A DNA stretch of 21,049 nucleotides from NCBI GenBank assembly GCA_037140715.1, contig JBAXDX010000048.1, positions 1-21,049 of the forward strand. Reading direction: 5' to 3'. Position numbers and translations under genes: made by a program. The notes beneath the pieces were generated by a model that was not told where the DNA came from, did not search any database, and saw only the letters and a list, made by a program, of their open reading frames with translations. The stretch comes from JAUZPB01 sp037140715 (lineage in GTDB: Bacteria; Bacteroidota; Ignavibacteria; Ignavibacteriales; SURF-24). Shown here one piece after another: positions 14,404 to 21,049 of this stretch (the first letter of the stretch is position 1; every line of letters starts with the position of its first letter).

Positions 14404-15518
14404 TAAATAGTAGTTTGTCTGTAAGTTTCTCCCGGCTTCAGTGTTACAGATGGAAACTGAGGCTTATTCGGTGAATCAGGGAAATGCTGGGCTTCCAGAC
14501 AAAGTGCTGTACGCGAACGATAAGTAATATTATTCTTCCCCTTGCCATCAAGGAAATTACCGGTATAGAACTGCATACCCGGCTGATCAGTCAAAACTTC
14601 CATAAACCGCCCGCTTTTTGCATCATATACTGTAGCGGCTTTTCTTACTTTCCCGTTATAATTATTAATAACCCAGTTATGATCATAACCATGCCCTAAA
14701 ACAAGCTGTTCGAAATCTTTATTAATCCCTGCACCTACGGCAACCGGTTTTCTTAAATCCAGCGGAGTATTTTCCACGTCCTGAAATATACCTGTTGGAA
14801 TCAAGCCCTTGCCTGTCTGAGTAAATTTATCAGCATCGATTGAAACTTCGTTATCAAGTATGGTTGACTCAGGGTTGCCCGACAAATTAAAATATGAATG
14901 ATGAGTAAGATTTAATACAGTAATCTTATCTGTAGTTGCAAAGTATTCAATCTTAAGCTCATTCCGGCTGGTTAAAGTATAAGTAACCGTAAGCGAAAGA
15001 TTACCTGGAAAACCTTCTTCCCCATCCTTACTTATATAAGTCATCCTGACAGATTCACCTTTTGCACTCTTTGAAAACCGCGCATCATAAACATGTTTAT
15101 TAAACCCGACCCTGCCACCGTGCAACATGTTTTCACCGTCATTCAGACTTATCTGATATTGTTTTCCCTCAAGTGTAAACTTCCCGTTAGCGATTCTGTT
15201 GCCATATCGCCCAACGATTGTGCCGAAATACGAATTATCCTTAATATATCCGTCAAGTGAATCATAGCCGAATACAATATCATCCATTTTTCCATTACGG
15301 TCAGGCATTATTAAAGAGACAACAGTAGCTCCGAAATTTGTAACCGTAACTTTGGCACCCGTTGAATTTTTTAGCGTAAAGAGATAAACATTTGTTCCAT
15401 CGCTAAGTTTTCCAAATAATTCTTTCCCTCCCATCATTTCTTTTCCTTTCCCTTGCAAATCCAAGATAAGTATTACAGCAAAAATAAATACAGATAGAAA
15501 TAACAAAGTTTTTTTCAT
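14385..15518 (-). CDS. galM: Exported aldose 1-epimerase (galactose mutarotase)
   Basis: A 377-residue protein that interconverts alpha and beta anomers of aldoses such as galactose. The N-terminus (MKKTLLFLSVFIFAVILILD) is a signal peptide or membrane anchor, so the enzyme probably works in the periplasm. The fold is marked by TNFGATVVSLIMPDRNG, GRYGNRIANGKF, LHGG with catalytic H133, THHSYFNLSG with H207, and the catalytic E342 in CLEAQHFPDSPN. The ATG follows GGGGATC. Palindromes in the 375-bp gap upstream may be operator sites. Downstream lies a degenerate copy of its own 3' end. Identification is firm; the sugar it serves is not determined. Confidence 0.95.
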   Translation of the reverse strand: MKKTLLFLSVFIFAVILILDLQGKGKEMMGGKELFGKLSDGTNVYLFTLKNSTGAKVTVTNFGATVVSLIMPDRNGKMDDIVFGYDSLDGYIKDNSYFGTIVGRYGNRIANGKFTLEGKQYQISLNDGENMLHGGRVGFNKHVYDARFSKSAKGESVRMTYISKDGEEGFPGNLSLTVTYTLTSRNELKIEYFATTDKITVLNLTHHSYFNLSGNPESTILDNEVSIDADKFTQTGKGLIPTGIFQDVENTPLDLRKPVAVGAGINKDFEQLVLGHGYDHNWVINNYNGKVRKAATVYDAKSGRFMEVLTDQPGMQFYTGNFLDGKGKNNITYRSRTALCLEAQHFPDSPNKPQFPSVTLKPGETYRQTTIYKFSVK

Positions 15519-15620
15519 TTGATCCCCGTTCGATTTTTTGTGAGTTGATATTTATTATTTCAAAGCAATGTCTTCATAATACAAAAGGCTGTTGCCAGAA
15601 ATAGTTTTTACAGTCCGCAA

Positions 15621-15640
15621 ATTAAGAATTTATTCTTAAT
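15621..15640. promoter_or_regulatory. 20-bp palindrome upstream of the epimerase gene
   Basis: ATTAAGAATTTATTCTTAAT has perfect 9-bp arms around TT. It lies 103-122 bp before the epimerase start, where an operator could sit. The rest of the 15519-15892 gap contains no gene. Confidence 0.35.
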
Positions 15641-15745
15641 AAAATAAACAGATACCGGCAGAAAATATAAATCTCTGTGCTAAATTGAAAAACTTTTGTC
15701 CGCTACCTGAACATCAGCAGGGCTTATTCGCAAACATCTCCTTGT

Positions 15746-15777
15746 GTTTATAAACAAAAAATATCTGTGTATAAACA
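15746..15777. promoter_or_regulatory. Paired TGTG..ATAAACA boxes upstream of the epimerase gene
   Basis: GTTTATAAAC (15746-15755) is a perfect 10-bp palindrome, and the block TGTGTTTATAAACA is nearly repeated 22 bp later as TGTGTATAAACA (15766-15777). This could be a tandem binding site; no regulator is adjacent. Confidence 0.3.
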
Positions 15778-15892
15778 GCATCAGCACGTCTGAAACAAAA
15801 ACCGGTAATATTAAAAATACTCTTAAACCTGCGCCATTTAATCTGAAGCCCTGACAAATAACTGACAGGGAAACGGTGCCAGGGTTAACCGC

Positions 15893-16438
15893 CTACCCGG
15901 GTATTACTTCAATAGACGGATGAACTTCGCGCTTTAAGATATTCTCAATAGCGTTTAGTGTGCCGGAAATTGAGCTTGGACAGCTTCCACATGCGCCCAT
16001 GTATCTGATACGGAGCGTATAGCCGTCAATGCCAAGTACTTCAAGTCCGCCACCATCGCCGGCTAAAGCCGGACGCACGCGCTGATCCAAAAATAAATTT
16101 ATTTTGGTAAGCATATAGCTCTCTTCTTCATCGACCGACTGCCCTGTATTTTTTTCTTCAGGCAGTAAGGTTTCATCAAAATTCTGTATGAAATTAACCA
16201 GCATTTTCTGGATTTCACCCCAGTCAGCCAACGGGGTTTTCTCTACGGTAATAAATTTATCCATATAGAAAACTGACTCAACACCTTCGATTTCAAAAAT
16301 TCCTTTTGCAAGCAGGTCTGATTCCGCTTCCCGCTTATTTTTATAATGTCGCGTCTCTTTGGTTAATAACTTTTCATCCAATATGAATTTGAGAGCCTGT
16401 GGATTTGGCGTTAGATCAACATCCTGAACTTTTAGCAT
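15893..16438 (-). CDS. Nfu-type iron-sulfur cluster scaffold protein
   Basis: A 181-residue protein with an Nfu N-terminal domain (about 1-88, with TPNPQALKFIL, EGVESVFYMDKFITVEK) and a NifU-like C-terminal domain (about 108-181, with VRPALAGDGGGLEVLGID). C150 and C153 in MGACGSCPSS form the CxxC that holds the cluster. It would carry a [4Fe-4S] cluster and pass it to target enzymes; NadA, encoded 2 kb away, is one possible client. The ATG is preceded by TGGAGGAC, one of the best ribosome sites in the window. The two-domain layout matches mitochondrial NFU1 and bacterial Nfu rather than NifU itself. No other suf/isc gene is nearby. Confidence 0.95.
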   Translation of the reverse strand: MLKVQDVDLTPNPQALKFILDEKLLTKETRHYKNKREAESDLLAKGIFEIEGVESVFYMDKFITVEKTPLADWGEIQKMLVNFIQNFDETLLPEEKNTGQSVDEEESYMLTKINLFLDQRVRPALAGDGGGLEVLGIDGYTLRIRYMGACGSCPSSISGTLNAIENILKREVHPSIEVIPG

Positions 16439-16567
16439 TTAGTCCTCCAAATATTTTATTAGTTAAACCTTATTGTTTTTTGTAAAATTCAAAAGTACTT
16501 CTCTGTTCTGTAAGAAACCGTTCATTCATATAACTCTTATTATCTTTGAGATAACATCCTGACTTAA

Positions 16568-17248
16568 CTATTTCCTCCTGTTCTCCAATACCAGAACAAA
16601 TTCCCCTTTGAGATTTTCAAGTTCTGCCGTTGCAAGAACTTCTGAGACCTTGCCACGATAAAACTTCTCATTTTTCATCGTAAGGCTGAAGGCGACCGAA
16701 ACATTCATCCCCCCGCCAAATATTTTTGAAACATCGCCAAGCAATACTTTCAGTCTGTACGGCGTATCAAGAATAACTATTGTCCCGTAAATGTTTTTAA
16801 GTCTTAATAACTCGTTGCGACGTTCTTCTTTTTTCGGGGAAAGCCAGCCATAGTAGTAAAACTTTTCTATGTCCATGCCCGAACCCGTAAGAGCAGGCAG
16901 AAGTGAATTAGCTCCGGGAACAGGGATTATATCTATGTTCTGACTGATACAAATATCTACGAGCAAATGACCGGGATCAGAAAACAACGGCGTACCACAG
17001 TCGGATATTATTGCTGCCACCCCGCCTGCAAGTATCCTTAAAAGCAAATCGTTGACAAGCTCCTTCTCGGTGTGCTCGTTTAACGGAATAATCTCTTTTT
17101 CAATACCGTAATGGGAAAGCAGACGGCGGGCTTCTTTGTATTCCTCACAGATAATGAAATCAGCGGACTTTAATATGCTCAGCGCACGGAGAGTTATATC
17201 TTCATAGTTGCCAATTGGCGTTGAAACGAGGTAAAGTCTGCCGGACAT
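16568..17248 (-). CDS. rsmI: RsmI-family tetrapyrrole-methylase-fold rRNA methyltransferase, divergent
   Basis: A 226-residue protein of the tetrapyrrole methylase fold, closest by eye to RsmI (16S rRNA C1402 2'-O-methyltransferase). GRLYLVSTPIGNYEDITLRA (3-22), ISDCGTPLFSDPGHLLVDIC (81-100), VPVPGA-like IIPVPGANSLLPAL and KGEFVLVLENRR fit that family. However, the EDTR motif is EEYKEARRLL here (35-44), YES-THRL is LDTPYRL, and the ARELTK region is AFSLTMKNE. It is also short, lacking the C-terminal extension of about 50 residues seen in E. coli RsmI. It may therefore methylate a different site. No clear Shine-Dalgarno precedes the ATG at 17248. The symbol is by family. Confidence 0.8.
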   Translation of the reverse strand: MSGRLYLVSTPIGNYEDITLRALSILKSADFIICEEYKEARRLLSHYGIEKEIIPLNEHTEKELVNDLLLRILAGGVAAIISDCGTPLFSDPGHLLVDICISQNIDIIPVPGANSLLPALTGSGMDIEKFYYYGWLSPKKEERRNELLRLKNIYGTIVILDTPYRLKVLLGDVSKIFGGGMNVSVAFSLTMKNEKFYRGKVSEVLATAELENLKGEFVLVLENRRK

Positions 17249-17416
17249 ATTTTTCTGTTTGCTAATTTTTAATTCTGATAATTTTATTTAACACAGGCAA
17301 AAGCATGACTGCATCGCAAAGAATTAATTCACTCATTCCGAAAAAAAAATAGAACAGTAAAATAAGTTAACTCCGGTTGCGCATAATGCCACTGTTTTAT
17401 TGATATAACTGCCTCA

Positions 17417-19105
17417 CTAAAACATAATTTCTTTTACCTTAGCGTAGAGATTATCCAGCGCAACAGGGAATCTCTCGCCTGTCTTCCGGATTTTAATTTC
17501 CGCTTTATTCTCTTTCAGATTTTTATCGCCTACGATTATCTGCACAGGGAAACCGAGCAGGTCAGCATCGTTGAACTTAAAACCTGCCTGCGCATCGACT
17601 CTGTCATCAAAGAGAACGTTGTAACCCTGAGCTGAAAGTTCATCGTAAATCTTCTCCGCGGCATCAATAATTTCCTGCTTTTTCATATTAAGTCCGATAA
17701 GCTGAATATCAAACGGGCTTAATTCCTTATCCCAGACTATGCCGCGTTCATCATTATGCTGTTCGATATAACACGCTATCACTCTTTCTACTCCGATACC
17801 GTAGCTACCCATGATAATCGGGTTAACTCTGCCATTCTCATCGAGGAATGTTGCACCCATAGCTTCCGAGTATTTTGTGCCGAGCTTAAAGATATGCCCA
17901 AGCTCGATTGCCTTAAATACATCCAGCTTCGAACCGCAACGCACACACGTCTCGCCTGCCTTAATGACCCTGAGGTCAGAATACCCGGCTGAAGGAACAT
18001 CTCTTGCCAGGTCTGTTCCGCCGGCATGATAACCATTTTTATTTGCACCGCTGAAAAGATTATTACCATCTTTAAGCCTGAGATCAGCAATTATTCTTCC
18101 CTTAAAACCTGCCGGACCTATGGAGCCGGCATCAGCGCCCGTGAGTTCCTTTAACTCATCCGGGTGACCCGGTCTCAGGTCGCCTGTTAATATATGACCG
18201 AGCTTGGTTTCATTCACTTCATCATTGCCCGTCATTAAGACGAGCACGGGCTGTCCGTTATGGATATAAATTCTTGACTTTGCGCACCGTGATTCATCAA
18301 TCTTCAAAAAGGCACACAACTCATCGATACTTTTAACATCCGGCGTTGATATTTCATACACTTCTTCCGAAATTTCATTACGTGTAACCGGAACGGCAAC
18401 CGACTTTGCCACTTCAACATTAGCCGCATAGCCACAACTTTCGCAATAAGCCACCGTGTCTTCACCGGCTTCGGACTTAACCATAAATTCTTCTGACCCG
18501 CTTCCGCCCATTGCGCCGGAGGAAGCTCCGACCACAAAGTATTTAAGTCCGCACCGGTCAAATATCTTACGGTATGCCTGGTCATGCAACTCATAAGACT
18601 TATTGAGATTTTCAGTTGTGGTATCGAACGAATAAGCATCCTTCATTAAAAACTGACGCCCGCGTATGACTCCGCTTTTAGGGCGTGGTTCATTACGGAA
18701 CTTTGTCTGTATCTGATACCATATCTGAGGCATATCCTTATATGACTTCACAACGCCTTTCGCATGGTACGTCATTATTTCTTCATGCGTCGGGGCAAGT
18801 ACATAATCCCTGTTTTTTATATGAAACATCGTATCGCCAAAAGCTTCCACGCGCCCCGTCTCTTCCCATATCTCCTTTGGATTAAGTGCCGGCAGATGGA
18901 ACTCCTGCCCTCCGACAGCGTCCATTTCCTCCCGTATAATTTCACTTACCTTTTTAACTACTCTGTAGCCAAGAGGCAGAAATGAATAAATACCGGCGGA
19001 TAACATTCTGACCATTCCGCTTCGGAGCATCAGAATATGACTTGGAATAACCGCATCGTTGGGAACTTCTTTTAATGTCGGGATAAATGCTTTGCTTAGT
19101 TTCAT
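17417..19105 (-). CDS. proS: Prolyl-tRNA synthetase, bacterial type with insertion domain
   Basis: A 562-residue class II synthetase that charges tRNA-Pro. Motif 2 region is FRNEPRPKSGVIRGRQFLMK (from residue 137), with MKDAYSFD; motif 3 is MGSYGIGVERVIACYIEQ. Between them lies the editing insertion (about 230-390, with VLVLMTGNDEVNETKL and FKGRIIADLRL), which removes wrongly attached alanine. Cys pairs CESCG and CVRCG flank that domain and could bind zinc. The C-terminal anticodon-binding domain (about 465-562) ends in YAKVKEIMF. Length is close to that of E. coli ProS. The gap to the U32 gene is about 100 bp, A/T-rich, with no clear terminator, so the two may be co-transcribed. Confidence 0.97.
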   Translation of the reverse strand: MKLSKAFIPTLKEVPNDAVIPSHILMLRSGMVRMLSAGIYSFLPLGYRVVKKVSEIIREEMDAVGGQEFHLPALNPKEIWEETGRVEAFGDTMFHIKNRDYVLAPTHEEIMTYHAKGVVKSYKDMPQIWYQIQTKFRNEPRPKSGVIRGRQFLMKDAYSFDTTTENLNKSYELHDQAYRKIFDRCGLKYFVVGASSGAMGGSGSEEFMVKSEAGEDTVAYCESCGYAANVEVAKSVAVPVTRNEISEEVYEISTPDVKSIDELCAFLKIDESRCAKSRIYIHNGQPVLVLMTGNDEVNETKLGHILTGDLRPGHPDELKELTGADAGSIGPAGFKGRIIADLRLKDGNNLFSGANKNGYHAGGTDLARDVPSAGYSDLRVIKAGETCVRCGSKLDVFKAIELGHIFKLGTKYSEAMGATFLDENGRVNPIIMGSYGIGVERVIACYIEQHNDERGIVWDKELSPFDIQLIGLNMKKQEIIDAAEKIYDELSAQGYNVLFDDRVDAQAGFKFNDADLLGFPVQIIVGDKNLKENKAEIKIRKTGERFPVALDNLYAKVKEIMF

Positions 19106-19208
19106 TTTTCTATTATGTTTATTAATAAATTTAATCTTTTTTAAGATAAAAAGAAAGAAAATCAGTTAAATGTCAGACGGACAAAAGCCGGTTAATTTTC
19201 ATTCGTCA

Positions 19209-20420
19209 TTATTCTATAGTCCGGATTCTGTAAACCATATCCTTTGGTCTGACAATACCGTGACAGACAAACGTTACCTCATCCCCCTTTACAGCTTCGG
19301 TAACAGATAGTCCGTTATTCATCATTTCACCAGGACTAAATTCTGTAACACCGGTTGACTGTCCGATAATAAGCAGTTCATCTCCTGATCTTATTCCGCA
19401 TGTCTCAAGCTTTATATGAGCGATGCCAGTCTTCTTAAAGTAATTTATAACCCTGCCGACATATTCCTTTCTTGTTACAGCCCTGTTTCCGTAAATACCT
19501 GCATATTCTTCAGCACTCGGTGTATCAAAATAAAACCCGGAAGAGAAACCGCGGTTATAAACACGCCCAAGTTCTTCGAGCATCCGCTTTTTAATTTCAT
19601 CAGTCAGACCATTCTCAAAGCAGAGATCAATTGCCCGGCGATAAACCGAAACTGTTTTTGCAACATACTCAGGACTGCGTTTACGACCCTCAATCTTAAA
19701 TGAATCAATTCCAGCTTCAATCAGCCGGTCTGTATATTCGACCGAACAGAGGTCTTTAGGTGAAAGAACATAATCCTCGCCCATTATCATTGCCTGCCCG
19801 GTCTGATTATCCTTTACCTCATATTCCCTGCGGCAGGGCTGAATGCATTCCCCTCTGTTGGCACTTTTACCAAAAAGATGATGACTCATAAAACAGCGTC
19901 CGCTTATGGCAATACACATAGCTCCATGAACAAACACTTCAATCTCAATATCCGTCCCGGCTCTGATCTTTTTTATCTCTTCAAGCGAACATTCGCGTGC
20001 CAGCACTATTCTTTTTGCCCCGGCATCCTTAAAAAAATTAGCCGAAACCGAGTTCGATACCGAAGCCTGAGTAGATATACAAACAGGAAGCCCAAGATAT
20101 TTACATTTTGAAACCGCTGACATATCCCAGCAGATAATCATATCAATACCAGCCTCTTTTGCTTTCCACAGAACCTCATCCAGCTGGCTTAATTCCTCTT
20201 CAAATATAATAGTATTAAGGGTAAGATAAGCCTTAACCTTATTATCATGACAGAATTGTACAATTTCCGGCAGGTCGGAGACAATAAAATTCTTGGCCTT
20301 TGCCCTCATATTCAGTTTGTCAATGCCAAAATAAACAGCATCGGCACCACTGTTAACGGCAACGCTCAGCATTGTCCAATTTCCTGCGGGGGCCATTAAT
20401 TCAGGCTTTTTCATCTGCAT
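19209..20420 (-). CDS. U32-family protein (TrhP/RlhA-like RNA hydroxylation)
   Basis: About 403 residues from ATG 20420; ATG 20414 is equally possible, giving MKKPELMAPAGNW, a usual N-terminus in the family. The U32 signature is visible as FVHGAMCIAISGRCFMSHHL and GECIQPCRREY: four Cys in the spacing C-x6-C-x15-C-x3-C, which bind a [4Fe-4S] cluster in this family. SFKIEGRKRSPEYVAKTVSV is also typical. Family members hydroxylate wobble uridine in tRNA (TrhP) or a 23S rRNA cytidine (RlhA); older annotations call them peptidases. A longer frame back to ATG 20462 exists, but that codon sits in the loop of a strong terminator hairpin, so I reject it. Neither candidate start has a clear Shine-Dalgarno. 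Confidence 0.92.
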   Translation of the reverse strand: MQMKKPELMAPAGNWTMLSVAVNSGADAVYFGIDKLNMRAKAKNFIVSDLPEIVQFCHDNKVKAYLTLNTIIFEEELSQLDEVLWKAKEAGIDMIICWDMSAVSKCKYLGLPVCISTQASVSNSVSANFFKDAGAKRIVLARECSLEEIKKIRAGTDIEIEVFVHGAMCIAISGRCFMSHHLFGKSANRGECIQPCRREYEVKDNQTGQAMIMGEDYVLSPKDLCSVEYTDRLIEAGIDSFKIEGRKRSPEYVAKTVSVYRRAIDLCFENGLTDEIKKRMLEELGRVYNRGFSSGFYFDTPSAEEYAGIYGNRAVTRKEYVGRVINYFKKTGIAHIKLETCGIRSGDELLIIGQSTGVTEFSPGEMMNNGLSVTEAVKGDEVTFVCHGIVRPKDMVYRIRTIE

Positions 20421-20448
20421 ATTTTCACTTGGTTTTGGTATTACACGA

Positions 20449-20473
20449 AAAAAGCGGCTCATGGCCGCTTTTT
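20449..20473 (-). terminator. Strong hairpin terminator or attenuator after the 53-residue gene
   Basis: AAAAAGCGGC and GCCGCTTTTT form a perfect 10-bp stem around a 5-nt loop. On the minus strand it is followed by TTTTTT and lies 14 bp after the stop of the small gene. It ends 28 bp before the U32 start at 20420, leaving almost no space for a separate U32 promoter. Confidence 0.8.
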
Positions 20474-20486
20474 GTTAAGCTCGGTA

Positions 20487-20648
20487 TTACTTTATCCCAG
20501 TAACTTTAGCTATATCGTCAAGACGGACAAAGGTTTCGTGAAACTTTACATTGCCGGCTTCATTCCTTACAGCCCTGATTATCTTTAAATTAACGCCGGT
20601 ACTCTTTACTTTTTTAGCTTTATCGCCAAAGGTTTGTGTTTTTGCCAT
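20487..20648 (-). CDS. Small basic conserved-looking protein, 53 residues
   Basis: Reads from ATG 20648 (protein begins MAKTQTFGDKAKKVKSTG) to TAA 20487. The evidence for a real gene is strong: a promoter matching TTTG-19-TATATTTG, the ribosome site GAGGAG and a further AGGA just before the ATG, and a near-perfect terminator 14 bp after the stop. The protein is basic at its N-terminus (MAKTQ, KAKKVK), then predicted beta (VNLKIIRAVRNEAGNVKFHE), and ends DDIAKVTGIK. Shape and a weak residue pattern recall the DUF4295-type small proteins that lie among ribosomal protein genes in Bacteroidota, but that is only a resemblance. No known function. It may be ribosome- or RNA-associated, given its basic composition and the RNA-modifying U32 gene and proS downstream. 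Confidence 0.85.
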   Translation of the reverse strand: MAKTQTFGDKAKKVKSTGVNLKIIRAVRNEAGNVKFHETFVRLDDIAKVTGIK

Positions 20649-20679
20649 TCCTTTTTATCTCCTCAAATTTTTAATTGCA

Positions 20680-20711
20680 CAAATATAGGATAAATTAGTA
20701 ATAAAACAAAA
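20680..20711 (-). promoter_or_regulatory. Bacteroidota-type promoter of the 53-residue gene
   Basis: On the minus strand TTTTG (20711-20707), 19 bp and TATATTTG (20687-20680) match the TTTG / TAnnTTTG pattern of the Bacteroidota primary sigma factor exactly. Transcription should begin near 20673, leaving a leader of about 25 nt. Confidence 0.75.
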
Positions 20712-20902
20712 GGAGAAATCTCCCTGATATTTATTAAAGAACTGAATTTAATTACACAGACTGTTAATTTTTCTGTATAAAAACATAATAACACGGCAGA
20801 ATAGCTCTATAATTTTTAGTATATCTCTTTTGCTTTCGTATAACGCCATTTGTAAAAAAAATAACCCGCCTTTTTAATCATATAAGAGCTTTTGTCCGAC
20901 TA

Positions 20903-21049
20903 ATACAGGCTTCCGTATGCTTTACACCCGGCATTATAGGTTTTACACTCGTCATTATGGGTTTTGCACAAGCCTCTGTGTGTTTTACACTCGTCATTAT
21001 GGGTTTTGCACAAGCCTCTGTGTGTTTTACACTCGGCGTTATGGGTTTT
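20903..21049. repeat. Seven-copy 21-nt tandem repeat with 42-nt higher-order unit, running off the right edge
   Basis: Seven 21-nt units fill 20903-21049 and continue past the window. Two unit types alternate, one containing TTATGGGTTTT and the other GCCTCTGTGTGTTTT; the 42-nt pair is exact at 20945-20986 and 20987-21028. The two leftmost units are degenerate. Because 21 is a multiple of three, frames are preserved: five of the six are open through the central units. On the minus strand the 49 codons before TAG (20900-20902) read as heptads of the form KTH--xC (KTHNDEC, KTHRGLC). It may be noncoding minisatellite DNA or the C-terminus of a repeat protein entering from the right. Between 20712 and 20902 no gene is seen. 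Confidence 0.85.

Noticed and set aside
15660..15800. A 33-codon minus-strand frame upstream of the epimerase gene
   Set aside because: No ribosome site, A/T-driven composition and overlap with the palindromes.
20421..20462. Longer N-terminus for the U32 protein (start at 20462)
   Set aside because: The start codon sits in the loop of a strong terminator hairpin, and the extra 14 residues precede the usual family start PELMAPAG.
20903..21049. CRISPR array
   Set aside because: Units are contiguous with no unique spacers, and half-units resemble one another; it is a tandem repeat.

Overview
The window is AT-rich, with tightly packed genes on both strands and no rRNA, tRNA, CRISPR array or recognisable transposase. 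The gene families (an Nfu-type Fe-S scaffold, prolyl-tRNA synthetase with an insertion domain, GAF/SpoIIE phosphatases, a PDZ-membrane phosphatase), the weak or absent Shine-Dalgarno sites before several genes, and one promoter matching the Bacteroidota-type TTTG / TAnnTTTG pattern suggest the Bacteroidota/Chlorobiota/Ignavibacteriota group. Ignavibacteria is my best guess, but this is inference from gene content, not a search.

Left part (2-10153) is mostly signal transduction. The 3' end of a pilin-like (PilX-type) secreted protein enters from the left edge and converges on a four-gene leftward operon: STAS anti-sigma-factor antagonist, RsbW-type kinase, a double-GAF SpoIIE phosphatase, and a PDZ/multi-membrane/GAF/SpoIIE phosphatase. 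This is a complete partner-switching set. An ECF sigma factor gene lies just upstream in the same direction. The gap between them carries a 21-bp degenerate tandem array of GATAA boxes. Next come a chemoreceptor gene split by a single-base frameshift, a secreted single-Cache-domain protein, and, on the other strand, an orphan STAS protein.

Middle and right part (10295-20648) is mostly housekeeping: purA followed by an orphan sensor histidine kinase on the plus strand. Then, on the minus strand, come nadA, an exported aldose 1-epimerase, an Nfu scaffold, a divergent RsmI-family methyltransferase, proS, a U32-family (TrhP/RlhA-like) protein and a 53-residue small protein. A strong hairpin separates the last two and overlaps the longest possible start of the U32 gene.

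The right edge (20903-21049) is a second 21-nt tandem repeat, arranged as a 42-nt higher-order unit and running out of the window. Five of the six frames stay open through its central units. The minus-strand frame reads as a Cys/His-rich heptad repeat.

The items most worth following are the sigma factor/partner-switch module with its GATAA array, the heptad array at the right edge, the hairpin between the small protein and the U32 gene, the frameshifted chemoreceptor, and the remnant of a second epimerase C-terminus behind the aldose epimerase gene.
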